Assembly: GCF_001500065.1 (NCBI RefSeq)
Contig: NZ_LQIN01000045.1
Location: 186,001 to 250,000, forward strand
Length of the DNA stretch: 64,000 bases
Source of the DNA: Mycobacterium sp. IS-3022
Lineage (GTDB): Bacteria; Actinomycetota; Actinomycetes; Mycobacteriales; Mycobacteriaceae
Direction of reading: 5' to 3'
In this document: positions 19,591 through 26,222 of the stretch, piece after piece
How the letters are laid out: each line of letters opens with the position of its first letter
Position numbering within the stretch: the first letter of the stretch is position 1
Notes under the pieces: model-generated
Told to the model about the DNA's origin: nothing
The model's input: only the letters and a program-made list of their open reading frames with translations
The model's database searches: none
Position numbers and translations under genes: made by a program

Positions 19591-19652
19591 CGCCGAGTGC
19601 ACGGCTGGTGTACACATTTTCGGGTTCGCGTACACCGACCGTGCACTCGGCG
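19591..19652. repeat. hairpin repeat, family 2, copy A
   Basis: Two 23-nt arms, 21 of 23 positions complementary, beginning CGCCGAGTGCACGG on the left and ending CCGTGCACTCGGCG on the right, around a 16-base loop containing ATTTTCG. It lies between the convergent DinB and TetR genes and could end transcription from both sides. A related element is at 60744. Confidence 0.8.
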
Positions 19653-19664
19653 CATAGGAAGCGG

Positions 19665-20261
19665 CTAGCGCAGCACCTGGCTGACGGCGTGCTCGACGAC
19701 CGCGTCGAGGTCGGTCCCGAGCCGGCCCGCCAGCCACTGCTGGGCCAGCTCGGCCATCGCGCCGGTGTACATCGCCGCGCCAACCTGGGCGGCGACCGAG
19801 TCGGTGTCCGGCTGCAACCGCCAACCCTCGGTGAGCACGCCCTCACGCAGCAGGTCCTGCGTCGCCGCCCGCCGCGTCGACAGCACGGGATTCGATCGCG
19901 CGTCGGTGAACAACACCCGCCCGCGGCGGGGATCCTCGGAGCTGAACCCGAGCACCGCGGCGATCCCCGCGCGCGTCCTGGCCCGCAACGAGTCGCCGGC
20001 CTGGGCCATCGCGGCCTCGACCGCTTCGGCCAACTGGGCGCTCACCTGGTCGTAGACCGCACCGAGCAGATCGTCGGTGTCGGCGAAGCTCTCGTAGAAG
20101 TACCGGGTGTTCAACCCGCACTCCCGGCAGACCGAGCGCACCGACACCGCGGCCTCACCGCCCTCGCCGAACAGCCGGAAAGCGGCATCGATCAGCTGCG
20201 CACGGCGTTCGGCGCGGCGATCCGTCAGGGGCACGCCCGCCCAGCGGGTGGGAGTCGACAC
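19665..20261 (-). CDS. TetR-family transcriptional regulator
   Basis: 198-residue regulator with a TetR helix-turn-helix at about residues 15-60 (LIDAAFRLFGEGGEAAVSVR, then CRECGLNTRYFYESFADTDD). Start taken at GTG 20261; an adjacent in-frame GTG at 20264 adds one residue and longer starts would cross the palindromes in the divergent promoter. It resembles Rv0653c in M. tuberculosis. Two matching palindromes (20293, 20321) between it and the oxygenase gene are its likely operators, so control of the oxygenase and of itself is inferred. Confidence 0.85.
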   Translation of the reverse strand: MSTPTRWAGVPLTDRRAERRAQLIDAAFRLFGEGGEAAVSVRSVCRECGLNTRYFYESFADTDDLLGAVYDQVSAQLAEAVEAAMAQAGDSLRARTRAGIAAVLGFSSEDPRRGRVLFTDARSNPVLSTRRAATQDLLREGVLTEGWRLQPDTDSVAAQVGAAMYTGAMAELAQQWLAGRLGTDLDAVVEHAVSQVLR

Positions 20262-20292
20262 CACCTCAGCGTAGGCCTGCCGTCGCCAACTC

Positions 20293-20310
20293 TGGTCACA
20301 TACGTGACCA
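20293..20310. promoter_or_regulatory. TetR operator, copy 1
   Basis: TGGTCAC and GTGACCA form perfect 7-bp arms with a 4-base spacer (ATAC). It lies in the divergent promoter of the TetR and oxygenase genes and matches the second site 28 bases away. Confidence 0.7.
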
Positions 20311-20320
20311 AAATGTATTC

Positions 20321-20338
20321 TGGTTACAGCCGTGACCA
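20321..20338. promoter_or_regulatory. TetR operator, copy 2
   Basis: TGGTTAC and GTGACCA arms with a 4-base spacer (AGCC); one mismatch relative to copy 1. Centre-to-centre distance from copy 1 is 28 bp, so two dimers could bind side by side. It lies just upstream of the chosen oxygenase start. Confidence 0.65.
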
Positions 20339-20361
20339 AGGTTTGTGAGCAAGGAGCCGAC

Positions 20362-21360
20362 GTGATTCTGCTGCCGCACCAGTTCATCGGAGAGTTCCTC
20401 AACCAGCGCTTCGACAAGGACGTGCGGCGCAATTACTTCCGCGGCATCGAATTCGCCGCGCCCGTCGGCGACCCGGGCTGGTTCGGGCCGGGCAGCGCGG
20501 TCTGGCACGTGCACTCGCACATGCAGGCGTTGATCTTCGGGCTGCAGTGTGCGGCGTTCATGGAGCGGCTCGACCCGTCGATCTACTGGATGGGCATGCA
20601 CCATTCACGGCTGGTCAAGCGCGACGAAAACGGCGTCGGTCGACCGGAGATCGATCCCAAGGGTGCCGCGGTGCGCCTCGGTCATTCGATCGCGTTCTTC
20701 ATCGGCACGGCATACGGATCGACCGAGACCGCCGAGCGGCTGGCGCAGACGGTGCGGTCGATGCATCACACCATCAAGGGCACCCGTCCGGACGGCGCCC
20801 GCTATGACGCCGACGACCCGGATTGGCTGCGGTGGAATTACGCCACCGTGGCGTGGGGCCTGGCCACCGCACACGAGCTGTATCATCCGAACCCGTTGCG
20901 CGGCAAGGAGATCGATCGCTACTACCGCGAGTTCGTGCGCGTCGGCCACGCGCTGGGCGGCACCGACCTGCCGGAGACCAAGGCCGAGGTCGCCGAGTGC
21001 CTGGAGTCCTACCTGCCGCGGCTGGCCGTCACGCATGGGACGGCGGTGGCCACCGGCCCGGGTCTGCCGCTGGCGCAGAGCGCCATCAACTGGGCCATCC
21101 GCGACACCATGCCGCGCTGGGCCAAGCAGCTGATCCAGCACAAGGACCCCAACATCATCGAGCGCACCACCCGTCGGGCGACCGTGTGGTCGGTGATCAA
21201 CGCGCTGCACCTGGCGCAGGGGCCTATTCCGGAGTTCCAGCAGGCGCAAGCCAGGGTGGCGTCGGGCACCGACGTGCCGCACACGCTGCCGACCTACCAG
21301 CCGGGCGACGACCCGGTGCGCAGCCGCGAGGAAGTGGAGCGCGCTTTCGCGCAGGCCTGA
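20362..21360 (+). CDS. MpaB/latex-clearing-type oxygenase (DUF2236)
   Basis: 332-residue protein of the DUF2236 family, related to the rubber oxygenase catalytic domain and fungal MpaB, which use b-type heme to cleave carbon chains. Typical family features are the N-terminal ILLPHQFIGEFLNQRFDKDV, the AVWHVHSHMQALIFGLQ helix, and an HELYHPNP segment with a possible heme-ligand His. The start is GTG 20362, preceded by AAGGAG at 5 bases; a GTG at 20332 would lie inside operator copy 2. Its divergent TetR neighbour probably controls it. Substrate unknown; lipid or polyisoprenoid oxidation is a guess. Confidence 0.82.
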   Translation: MILLPHQFIGEFLNQRFDKDVRRNYFRGIEFAAPVGDPGWFGPGSAVWHVHSHMQALIFGLQCAAFMERLDPSIYWMGMHHSRLVKRDENGVGRPEIDPKGAAVRLGHSIAFFIGTAYGSTETAERLAQTVRSMHHTIKGTRPDGARYDADDPDWLRWNYATVAWGLATAHELYHPNPLRGKEIDRYYREFVRVGHALGGTDLPETKAEVAECLESYLPRLAVTHGTAVATGPGLPLAQSAINWAIRDTMPRWAKQLIQHKDPNIIERTTRRATVWSVINALHLAQGPIPEFQQAQARVASGTDVPHTLPTYQPGDDPVRSREEVERAFAQA

Positions 21361-21438
21361 CGCCACCGCAAACCGGGCGCACTGTGAGCCGGTCCACAGC
21401 TTTTCGCGGCCCACCGCCGATTTTGAGACACTGCAGGG

Positions 21439-22806
21439 ATGAGTACCACGCCGAAGACCAAGCACCGCGAGGTTGCCAGGCTGGACCGGGTCCCGCTGCC
21501 CATCGAGGCTGCTCGCGTCGGCGCGACGGGCTGGCAGATAACTCGCACCGGCGTGCGCGTCGTCTCGAACATCGCCGGGCGCGGCTCGTGGCAGCAGAAG
21601 ATCATCAAGCAGATCCCGCAGACGTTCGCCGACCTGGGCCCCACCTACGTCAAGTTCGGCCAGATCATCGCGTCGAGCCCCGGCGCGTTCGGGGAGCCGC
21701 TGTCCAAGGAGTTCCGCAGCCTGCTCGACCGGGTGCCGCCCGCGGACGCCAAAGAGGTGCACAAGCTGTTCGTCGAGGACCTCGGCGACGAGCCGGCGAA
21801 CCTGTTCAAGAGCTTCGACGAGAAGCCGTTCGCCTCCGCGTCCATCGCGCAGGTGCACTACGCGACGCTGCACAGCGGTGAAGAGGTCGTCGTCAAGATC
21901 CAGCGACCCGGAATCCGCCGACGCGTCGCGGCCGACCTGCAGATCCTCAAGCGGGGCGCACGCCTGGTGGAGTTCGCCAAGCTGGGCCAGCGCTTGAGCG
22001 CCCAGGACGTCGTCGCCGACTTCGCCGACAACCTGGCCGAGGAACTGGACTTCCGGCTCGAGGCCCAGTCGATGGACGCCTGGGTGTCGCACATGCACGC
22101 CTCGCCGCTGGGCCGCAACATCCGTGTGCCGCAAGTTTATTGGGACCTCACCAGTGAACGGGTGCTGACGATGGAGCGCATCCAGGGCACCCGCATCGAC
22201 GATGTGAAGGCCATCCGCCAGAAGGGCTTCGACGGCACCGAGCTCGTCAAGGCCCTGCTGTTCAGCGTCTTCGAAGGCGGCCTGCGCCACGGCCTGTTCC
22301 ACGGTGACCTGCACGCGGGCAACCTCTACGTCGACGACGACGGCAAGATCGTGTTCTTCGACTTCGGCATCATGGGCCGCATCGACCCGCGCACCCGCTG
22401 GCTGCTGCGCGAACTGGTGTACGCACTGCTGGTGAAGAAAGACCACGCCGCGGCGGGCAAGATCGTCGTGCTGATGGGTGCCGTCGGCACCATGAAGCCC
22501 GAAGCGCAGGCGGCCAAGGACCTGGAGAAGTTCGCGACCCCGCTGACGATGTCGACGCTGGGCGACATGAGCTACGCCGAGATCGGCAAGCAGCTCTCAG
22601 CGCTGGCCGAGGCCTACGACGTCAAGCTGCCGCGCGAACTCGTGCTGATCGGCAAGCAGTTCCTCTATGTGGAGCGCTACATGAAGCTGCTCGCGCCGAA
22701 GTGGCAGATGATGTCCGATCCGCAGCTGACGGGATACTTCGCCAACTTCATGGTCGAGGTCAGTAGGGAGCACTCCGAAGAACTCGACAGCGAGGTCCAG
22801 GCCTAA
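21439..22806 (+). CDS. ABC1/UbiB (AarF)-family atypical kinase
   Basis: 455-residue protein kinase-like protein of the UbiB family, linked elsewhere to isoprenoid-quinone or lipid metabolism. The diagnostic KxGQ motif is in YVKFGQIIAS (about residues 71-80); other kinase elements are SIAQVHYATL, the catalytic-loop HGDLHAGNLYVDDDG, and the metal-binding DFGIMGR. Unlike many members it has no obvious C-terminal membrane helices. Equivalent to Rv0647c. The lipG gene begins immediately after its stop codon, so the two are translationally linked, as in M. tuberculosis. Confidence 0.92.
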   Translation: MSTTPKTKHREVARLDRVPLPIEAARVGATGWQITRTGVRVVSNIAGRGSWQQKIIKQIPQTFADLGPTYVKFGQIIASSPGAFGEPLSKEFRSLLDRVPPADAKEVHKLFVEDLGDEPANLFKSFDEKPFASASIAQVHYATLHSGEEVVVKIQRPGIRRRVAADLQILKRGARLVEFAKLGQRLSAQDVVADFADNLAEELDFRLEAQSMDAWVSHMHASPLGRNIRVPQVYWDLTSERVLTMERIQGTRIDDVKAIRQKGFDGTELVKALLFSVFEGGLRHGLFHGDLHAGNLYVDDDGKIVFFDFGIMGRIDPRTRWLLRELVYALLVKKDHAAAGKIVVLMGAVGTMKPEAQAAKDLEKFATPLTMSTLGDMSYAEIGKQLSALAEAYDVKLPRELVLIGKQFLYVERYMKLLAPKWQMMSDPQLTGYFANFMVEVSREHSEELDSEVQA

Positions 22807-23709
22807 GTGCAGATACGAAGCGGCGCCGCCAAATCAGGCGAGCTCGACATCCACTATGAGGACATGGGCGACCCGAACGACCCGGCGGTGCTCCTCATCA
22901 TGGGTTTGGGCGCCCAACTCCTGTTGTGGCGCAAGGACTTCTGCGAGAAGCTCGTCAACCAGGGGCTGCGGGTCATCCGCTACGACAACCGCGATGTCGG
23001 CTTGTCGTCGAAACTTCCCGGGCGCCACAGCGGCGCCCCGCTGCTGCCGCGGATGCTGCGTTCGCTGGTCGGGATGCGCAGCCCGGCGGGCTACACGCTC
23101 GAAGACATGGCCGACGACGCCGCCGCGCTGCTCGACCACCTGAACATCGACCGGGCCCACATCGTCGGGGCGTCGATGGGCGGCATGATCGCCCAGGTCT
23201 TCGCCGCCCGCCACGCGCCGCGCACCAGGACGCTGGCGATCATCTTCTCGAGCAACAACCAGGCGTTGTTGCCGCCGCCAGGCCCGCGGCACCTGCTCGC
23301 GATCCTGACGCGGCCCAAGGACTCCTCCCGCGAGGCCGTCATCGAGAACGCCGTCAGGGTCAGCAAGATCATCGGCAGCCCCGGCTACCCCGCTACCGAG
23401 GAGCGGCTTCGCGCCGACGCGATCGAGGGTTACGACCGCTCCTACTACCCCGCCGGCATCGCGCGCCATTTCGCCGCGATCCTCGGCAGCGGCAGCCTGC
23501 GCGCCTACGACCGCCAGATCACCGCGCCGACGGTGGTCCTGCACGGCAAGGCCGACAAACTGATGCGGCCGTACGGCGGGCGGGCGATCGCCAAATCGAT
23601 CAGCAACGCCCGGCTGGTTCTGTTCGACGGCATGGGCCACGAGCTGCCCGAGCCGCTGTGGGACGACATCATCGGCGAGCTGAAGACGAACTTCGCCGCC
23701 ACCACCTAG
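22807..23709 (+). CDS. lipG: alpha/beta hydrolase, probable esterase LipG
   Basis: 300-residue hydrolase. The nucleophile elbow GASMGG has Ser123; the oxyanion strand LLIMGLGAQLLLW is at about residues 29-41, the acid is probably Asp in VVLHGKADKLM, and the His is in GMGHELPE. No signal peptide. The GTG start directly follows the UbiB stop codon. Equivalent by order and sequence type to Rv0646c LipG, which has esterase and thioesterase activity and lies beside the mmaA cluster; a role in lipid or mycolate handling is possible. Confidence 0.88.
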   Translation: MQIRSGAAKSGELDIHYEDMGDPNDPAVLLIMGLGAQLLLWRKDFCEKLVNQGLRVIRYDNRDVGLSSKLPGRHSGAPLLPRMLRSLVGMRSPAGYTLEDMADDAAALLDHLNIDRAHIVGASMGGMIAQVFAARHAPRTRTLAIIFSSNNQALLPPPGPRHLLAILTRPKDSSREAVIENAVRVSKIIGSPGYPATEERLRADAIEGYDRSYYPAGIARHFAAILGSGSLRAYDRQITAPTVVLHGKADKLMRPYGGRAIAKSISNARLVLFDGMGHELPEPLWDDIIGELKTNFAATT

Positions 23710-23834
23710 ACCTGCGCAAAGTTTGCACGATTCGTGAGCCGACGCGATCAGCGGTACATTCAGCACGGAATGCTTCGGGCTCGTATGCCACCACCGGCGT
23801 CGCCCAGCTTCCGACCGCCCCGGAAAGGCACCAC

Positions 23835-24704
23835 ATGGCTGCAACGCGCAAATTGACGCCCCATTTCGCCGATGTGCAGGCCCACTACGACCTGTCCGAC
23901 GAGTTCTTCCGCCTCTGGCTCGATCCGTCGCAGACCTACAGCTGTGCCTATTTCGAACGCGATGACATGACCCTCGAGCAGGCCCAGCAGGCGAAGGTCG
24001 ATCTTGCGCTGGGCAAGCTGGGCCTCGAGCCGGGTATGACGCTGCTCGACGTCGGCTGCGGCTGGGGTTCGACGATGCTGCGGGCGATCGAGAAGTACGA
24101 CGTGAACGTCGTGGGCCTCACCTTGAGCGAGAACCAGCACGCCCACGTCGAAAAGGTGTTCGCGGCATCGGAGAGCCCACGCACCAAGAGGGTGCTGCTG
24201 AAGGGTTGGGAGCAGTTCGACGAGCCCGTGGACCGGATCGTGTCGATCGGCGCATTCGAGCACTTCGGCAAGGACCGCTGGGACGACTTCTTCGCGATGG
24301 CTCACCGGGTGTTGCCCGACGACGGGGTGATGCTGCTGCACACGATCACCGCGCTCACCCTCCCTCAGATGGCCGAACGCGGTATGCCGCTGACGTTTTC
24401 GGTGGCTCGCTTCGTCAAATTCATCCTCACCGAGATCTTTCCGGGCGGTTACCTGCCGACGATCGAACTGGTCGGCGAGCATGCGGAAAAGGCCGGTTTC
24501 GAGTTGACCCGCCGCCAGAGCCTGCAGCCGCATTACGCGCGCACGCTCGACTGCTGGGCGCAGGCGCTCCAGGAGCACAAGGACGAAGCGATCGCGGTTC
24601 AGTCCGAGGAGGTCTACGACCGCTACATGCACTACCTGACCGGATGTGCGCACGGCTTCCGCGTCGGCTACATCGACGTCAACCAGTTCACGCTGGCCAA
24701 ATAG
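23835..24704 (+). CDS. cyclopropane mycolic acid synthase, PcaA/CmaA-like
   Basis: 289-residue SAM-dependent methyltransferase that modifies unsaturated meromycolate chains. The SAM motif LLDVGCGWG is at about residues 67-75, and the family signatures SCAYFERDDMTLEQAQ, EPVDRIVSIGAFEHFG and ILTEIFPGGYLP are present. By eye it is closest to PcaA/CmaA1 (TPHF..VQAHYDLSD, HYARTLD, VDQFTL-like end) rather than to MmaA1, although it occupies the mmaA1-mmaA3 position. GGAAAGG precedes the ATG. The active-site Cys and Glu of the bicarbonate site appear to be kept in SCAYF and FEHF. Confidence 0.88.
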   Translation: MAATRKLTPHFADVQAHYDLSDEFFRLWLDPSQTYSCAYFERDDMTLEQAQQAKVDLALGKLGLEPGMTLLDVGCGWGSTMLRAIEKYDVNVVGLTLSENQHAHVEKVFAASESPRTKRVLLKGWEQFDEPVDRIVSIGAFEHFGKDRWDDFFAMAHRVLPDDGVMLLHTITALTLPQMAERGMPLTFSVARFVKFILTEIFPGGYLPTIELVGEHAEKAGFELTRRQSLQPHYARTLDCWAQALQEHKDEAIAVQSEEVYDRYMHYLTGCAHGFRVGYIDVNQFTLAK

Positions 24705-24831
24705 CTCCCGGAGTGGCGCCCGGCGAAATTAGGGTCTGACTCTGGCCGAACGCTAGGGTGTACGACCAGATCATCATGGGACGATGCGCAGGTGAGCGTG
24801 TCGTCATCGGGAAAGGCCAAGCAGGGGAAAT

Positions 24832-25743
24832 ATGTCTGACAACTCAACCGGCACGAAGGACATGACTCCTCATTTCGAGGACATCCAGGCGCATTACGAC
24901 CTGTCGGACGACTTCTTCGGCGTATTTCAAGATCCGACGCGCAAGTACAGCTGCGCGTACTTCACCGGCCCCAACGTGACGTTGTCCGAGGCCCAGATCG
25001 CCAACGTCGATCAGCACCTGGACAAGCTCGACCTCAAGCCGGGGATGACGCTGCTCGAGGTCGGCTGCGGCTGGGGCCTGACGTTGCAGCGCGCGCTGGA
25101 GAAGTACGACGTCAACGTCATCGGCCTCACGCTGAGCAAGAACCAGAAGGCGTACTGCGAGCAGCTGCTGAGCAAGATCGACACCGAGCGCACCTTCGAC
25201 GTGCGGCTGGAGGGCTGGGAGCAGTTCGGATCGCCCGTCGATCGCATCGTGTCCATTGAGGCGTTCGAGCACTTCGGCTTCGAGCGCTACGACGACTTCT
25301 TCAAGATGTGCTTCGACGTGCTGCCCGACGACGGCCGCATGACCATCCAGAGCAGCGTCGGCTACCACCCGTACGACCTGGCCGCCCGCGGCAAGAAGCT
25401 GACGTTCGAAATGGCGCGCTTCATCAAGTTCATGATCACCGAGATCTTCCCGGGCGGCCGCCTGCCGACCACCCAGATGATGATCGAGCACGGCGAGAAG
25501 GCCGGCTTCCAGGTGCCCGAGGCGCTCTCCCTGCGCAACCACTACATCAACACCCTGGCCATCTGGGCGCACCGGCTCGAGCAGAACAAGGAGACCGCGA
25601 TCGCGGCCGCGGGCGAAGAGAACTACCACCGCTACATGCGGTATCTCAAGGGCGCCCAGTACTACTTCATCGACGAGGGCATCGACGTCAGCCTGGTCAC
25701 CTACCTGAAGCCGGGCGCCGCGACGCAGGCCGACAAGACATAG
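24832..25743 (+). CDS. mmaA4: hydroxymycolate synthase MmaA4-like methyltransferase
   Basis: 303-residue mycolic-acid methyltransferase. It matches M. tuberculosis MmaA4 (Hma) from FEDIQAHYD through SYHPYDLAARGKKL-type and FIKFMITEIFPGG segments to the C-terminal VTYLKPGAA, including the MmaA4-specific SSVGYHPYDLAARG region. SAM motif LLEVGCGWG. MmaA4 adds a methyl group and water across a meromycolate double bond, giving the hydroxymycolate that is precursor of keto- and methoxy-mycolates. Its own promoter is likely in the 127 bases upstream. No mmaA3-like O-methyltransferase lies in the window, so keto- rather than methoxy-mycolates are expected (inference). Confidence 0.9.
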   Translation: MSDNSTGTKDMTPHFEDIQAHYDLSDDFFGVFQDPTRKYSCAYFTGPNVTLSEAQIANVDQHLDKLDLKPGMTLLEVGCGWGLTLQRALEKYDVNVIGLTLSKNQKAYCEQLLSKIDTERTFDVRLEGWEQFGSPVDRIVSIEAFEHFGFERYDDFFKMCFDVLPDDGRMTIQSSVGYHPYDLAARGKKLTFEMARFIKFMITEIFPGGRLPTTQMMIEHGEKAGFQVPEALSLRNHYINTLAIWAHRLEQNKETAIAAAGEENYHRYMRYLKGAQYYFIDEGIDVSLVTYLKPGAATQADKT

Positions 25744-25790
25744 GGAAAACCCCGATTCGCTCGGCCTGACGACCCGCTACCGTTTCGCCC

Positions 25791-26084
25791 ATGAGCGGAA
25801 GCGGCGAAGCCGCGTGCTACCTGGCGGAGTGGTATCTGCCTGAGCTCACCGAGCAGAGCGTCGACGATCTGGTCGCGCGCCTCGACGCGGCCGCGGCCGT
25901 CGCCACCGGTGAGGGCACTCCCGTCCAATTGCTGCTCACCGTGTCGGTCCCCAGCGACGAGGTGCTCTACGGCGTCTTCGACGCCGGCTCACAAGAGATC
26001 GTCTCCCGGACCTGCCACGCCGCCGGCGCACCGCATCAACGGCTCTCGTCGCACGTCGGCGCACGAATCCGGCAGTGTCCGTGA
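25791..26084 (+). CDS. small conserved-type hypothetical protein
   Basis: 97-residue soluble protein. The sequence alternates strands and helices (CYLAEWYLPELTEQSVDDLV, then VQLLLTVSVPSDEVLYGVFDA) in a pattern like a ferredoxin-like alpha+beta barrel, but I do not recognise a family with confidence; a DUF4242-like fold is only a guess. It lies 48 bases after mmaA4 and 139 bases before the large LuxR regulator, on the same strand. Coding bias looks normal for the window. Confidence 0.55.
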   Translation: MSGSGEAACYLAEWYLPELTEQSVDDLVARLDAAAAVATGEGTPVQLLLTVSVPSDEVLYGVFDAGSQEIVSRTCHAAGAPHQRLSSHVGARIRQCP

Positions 26085-26222
26085 CGTTGCCGCGGGTAAC
26101 CGGCCCGATCGACGCCCGCCACGCCAAGCGCTTCCCTTAGCAGCACAACCTCGGGGCGACAGCTGCGTAGCCCTGGAATCGGCGGGGTACCCTCGATTTG
26201 CTGTCTCTCGGGGGTAGGGCCA

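Noticed and set aside
20605..22446. 613-residue open frame on the minus strand
   Set aside because: Spans two real plus-strand genes (oxygenase and UbiB) in antisense; composition is that of a shadow.
22926..23834. Long upstream extension of the cyclopropane synthase frame over lipG
   Set aside because: The extension is a shadow of lipG; the methyltransferase starts at ATG 23835 with its own ribosome-binding site.
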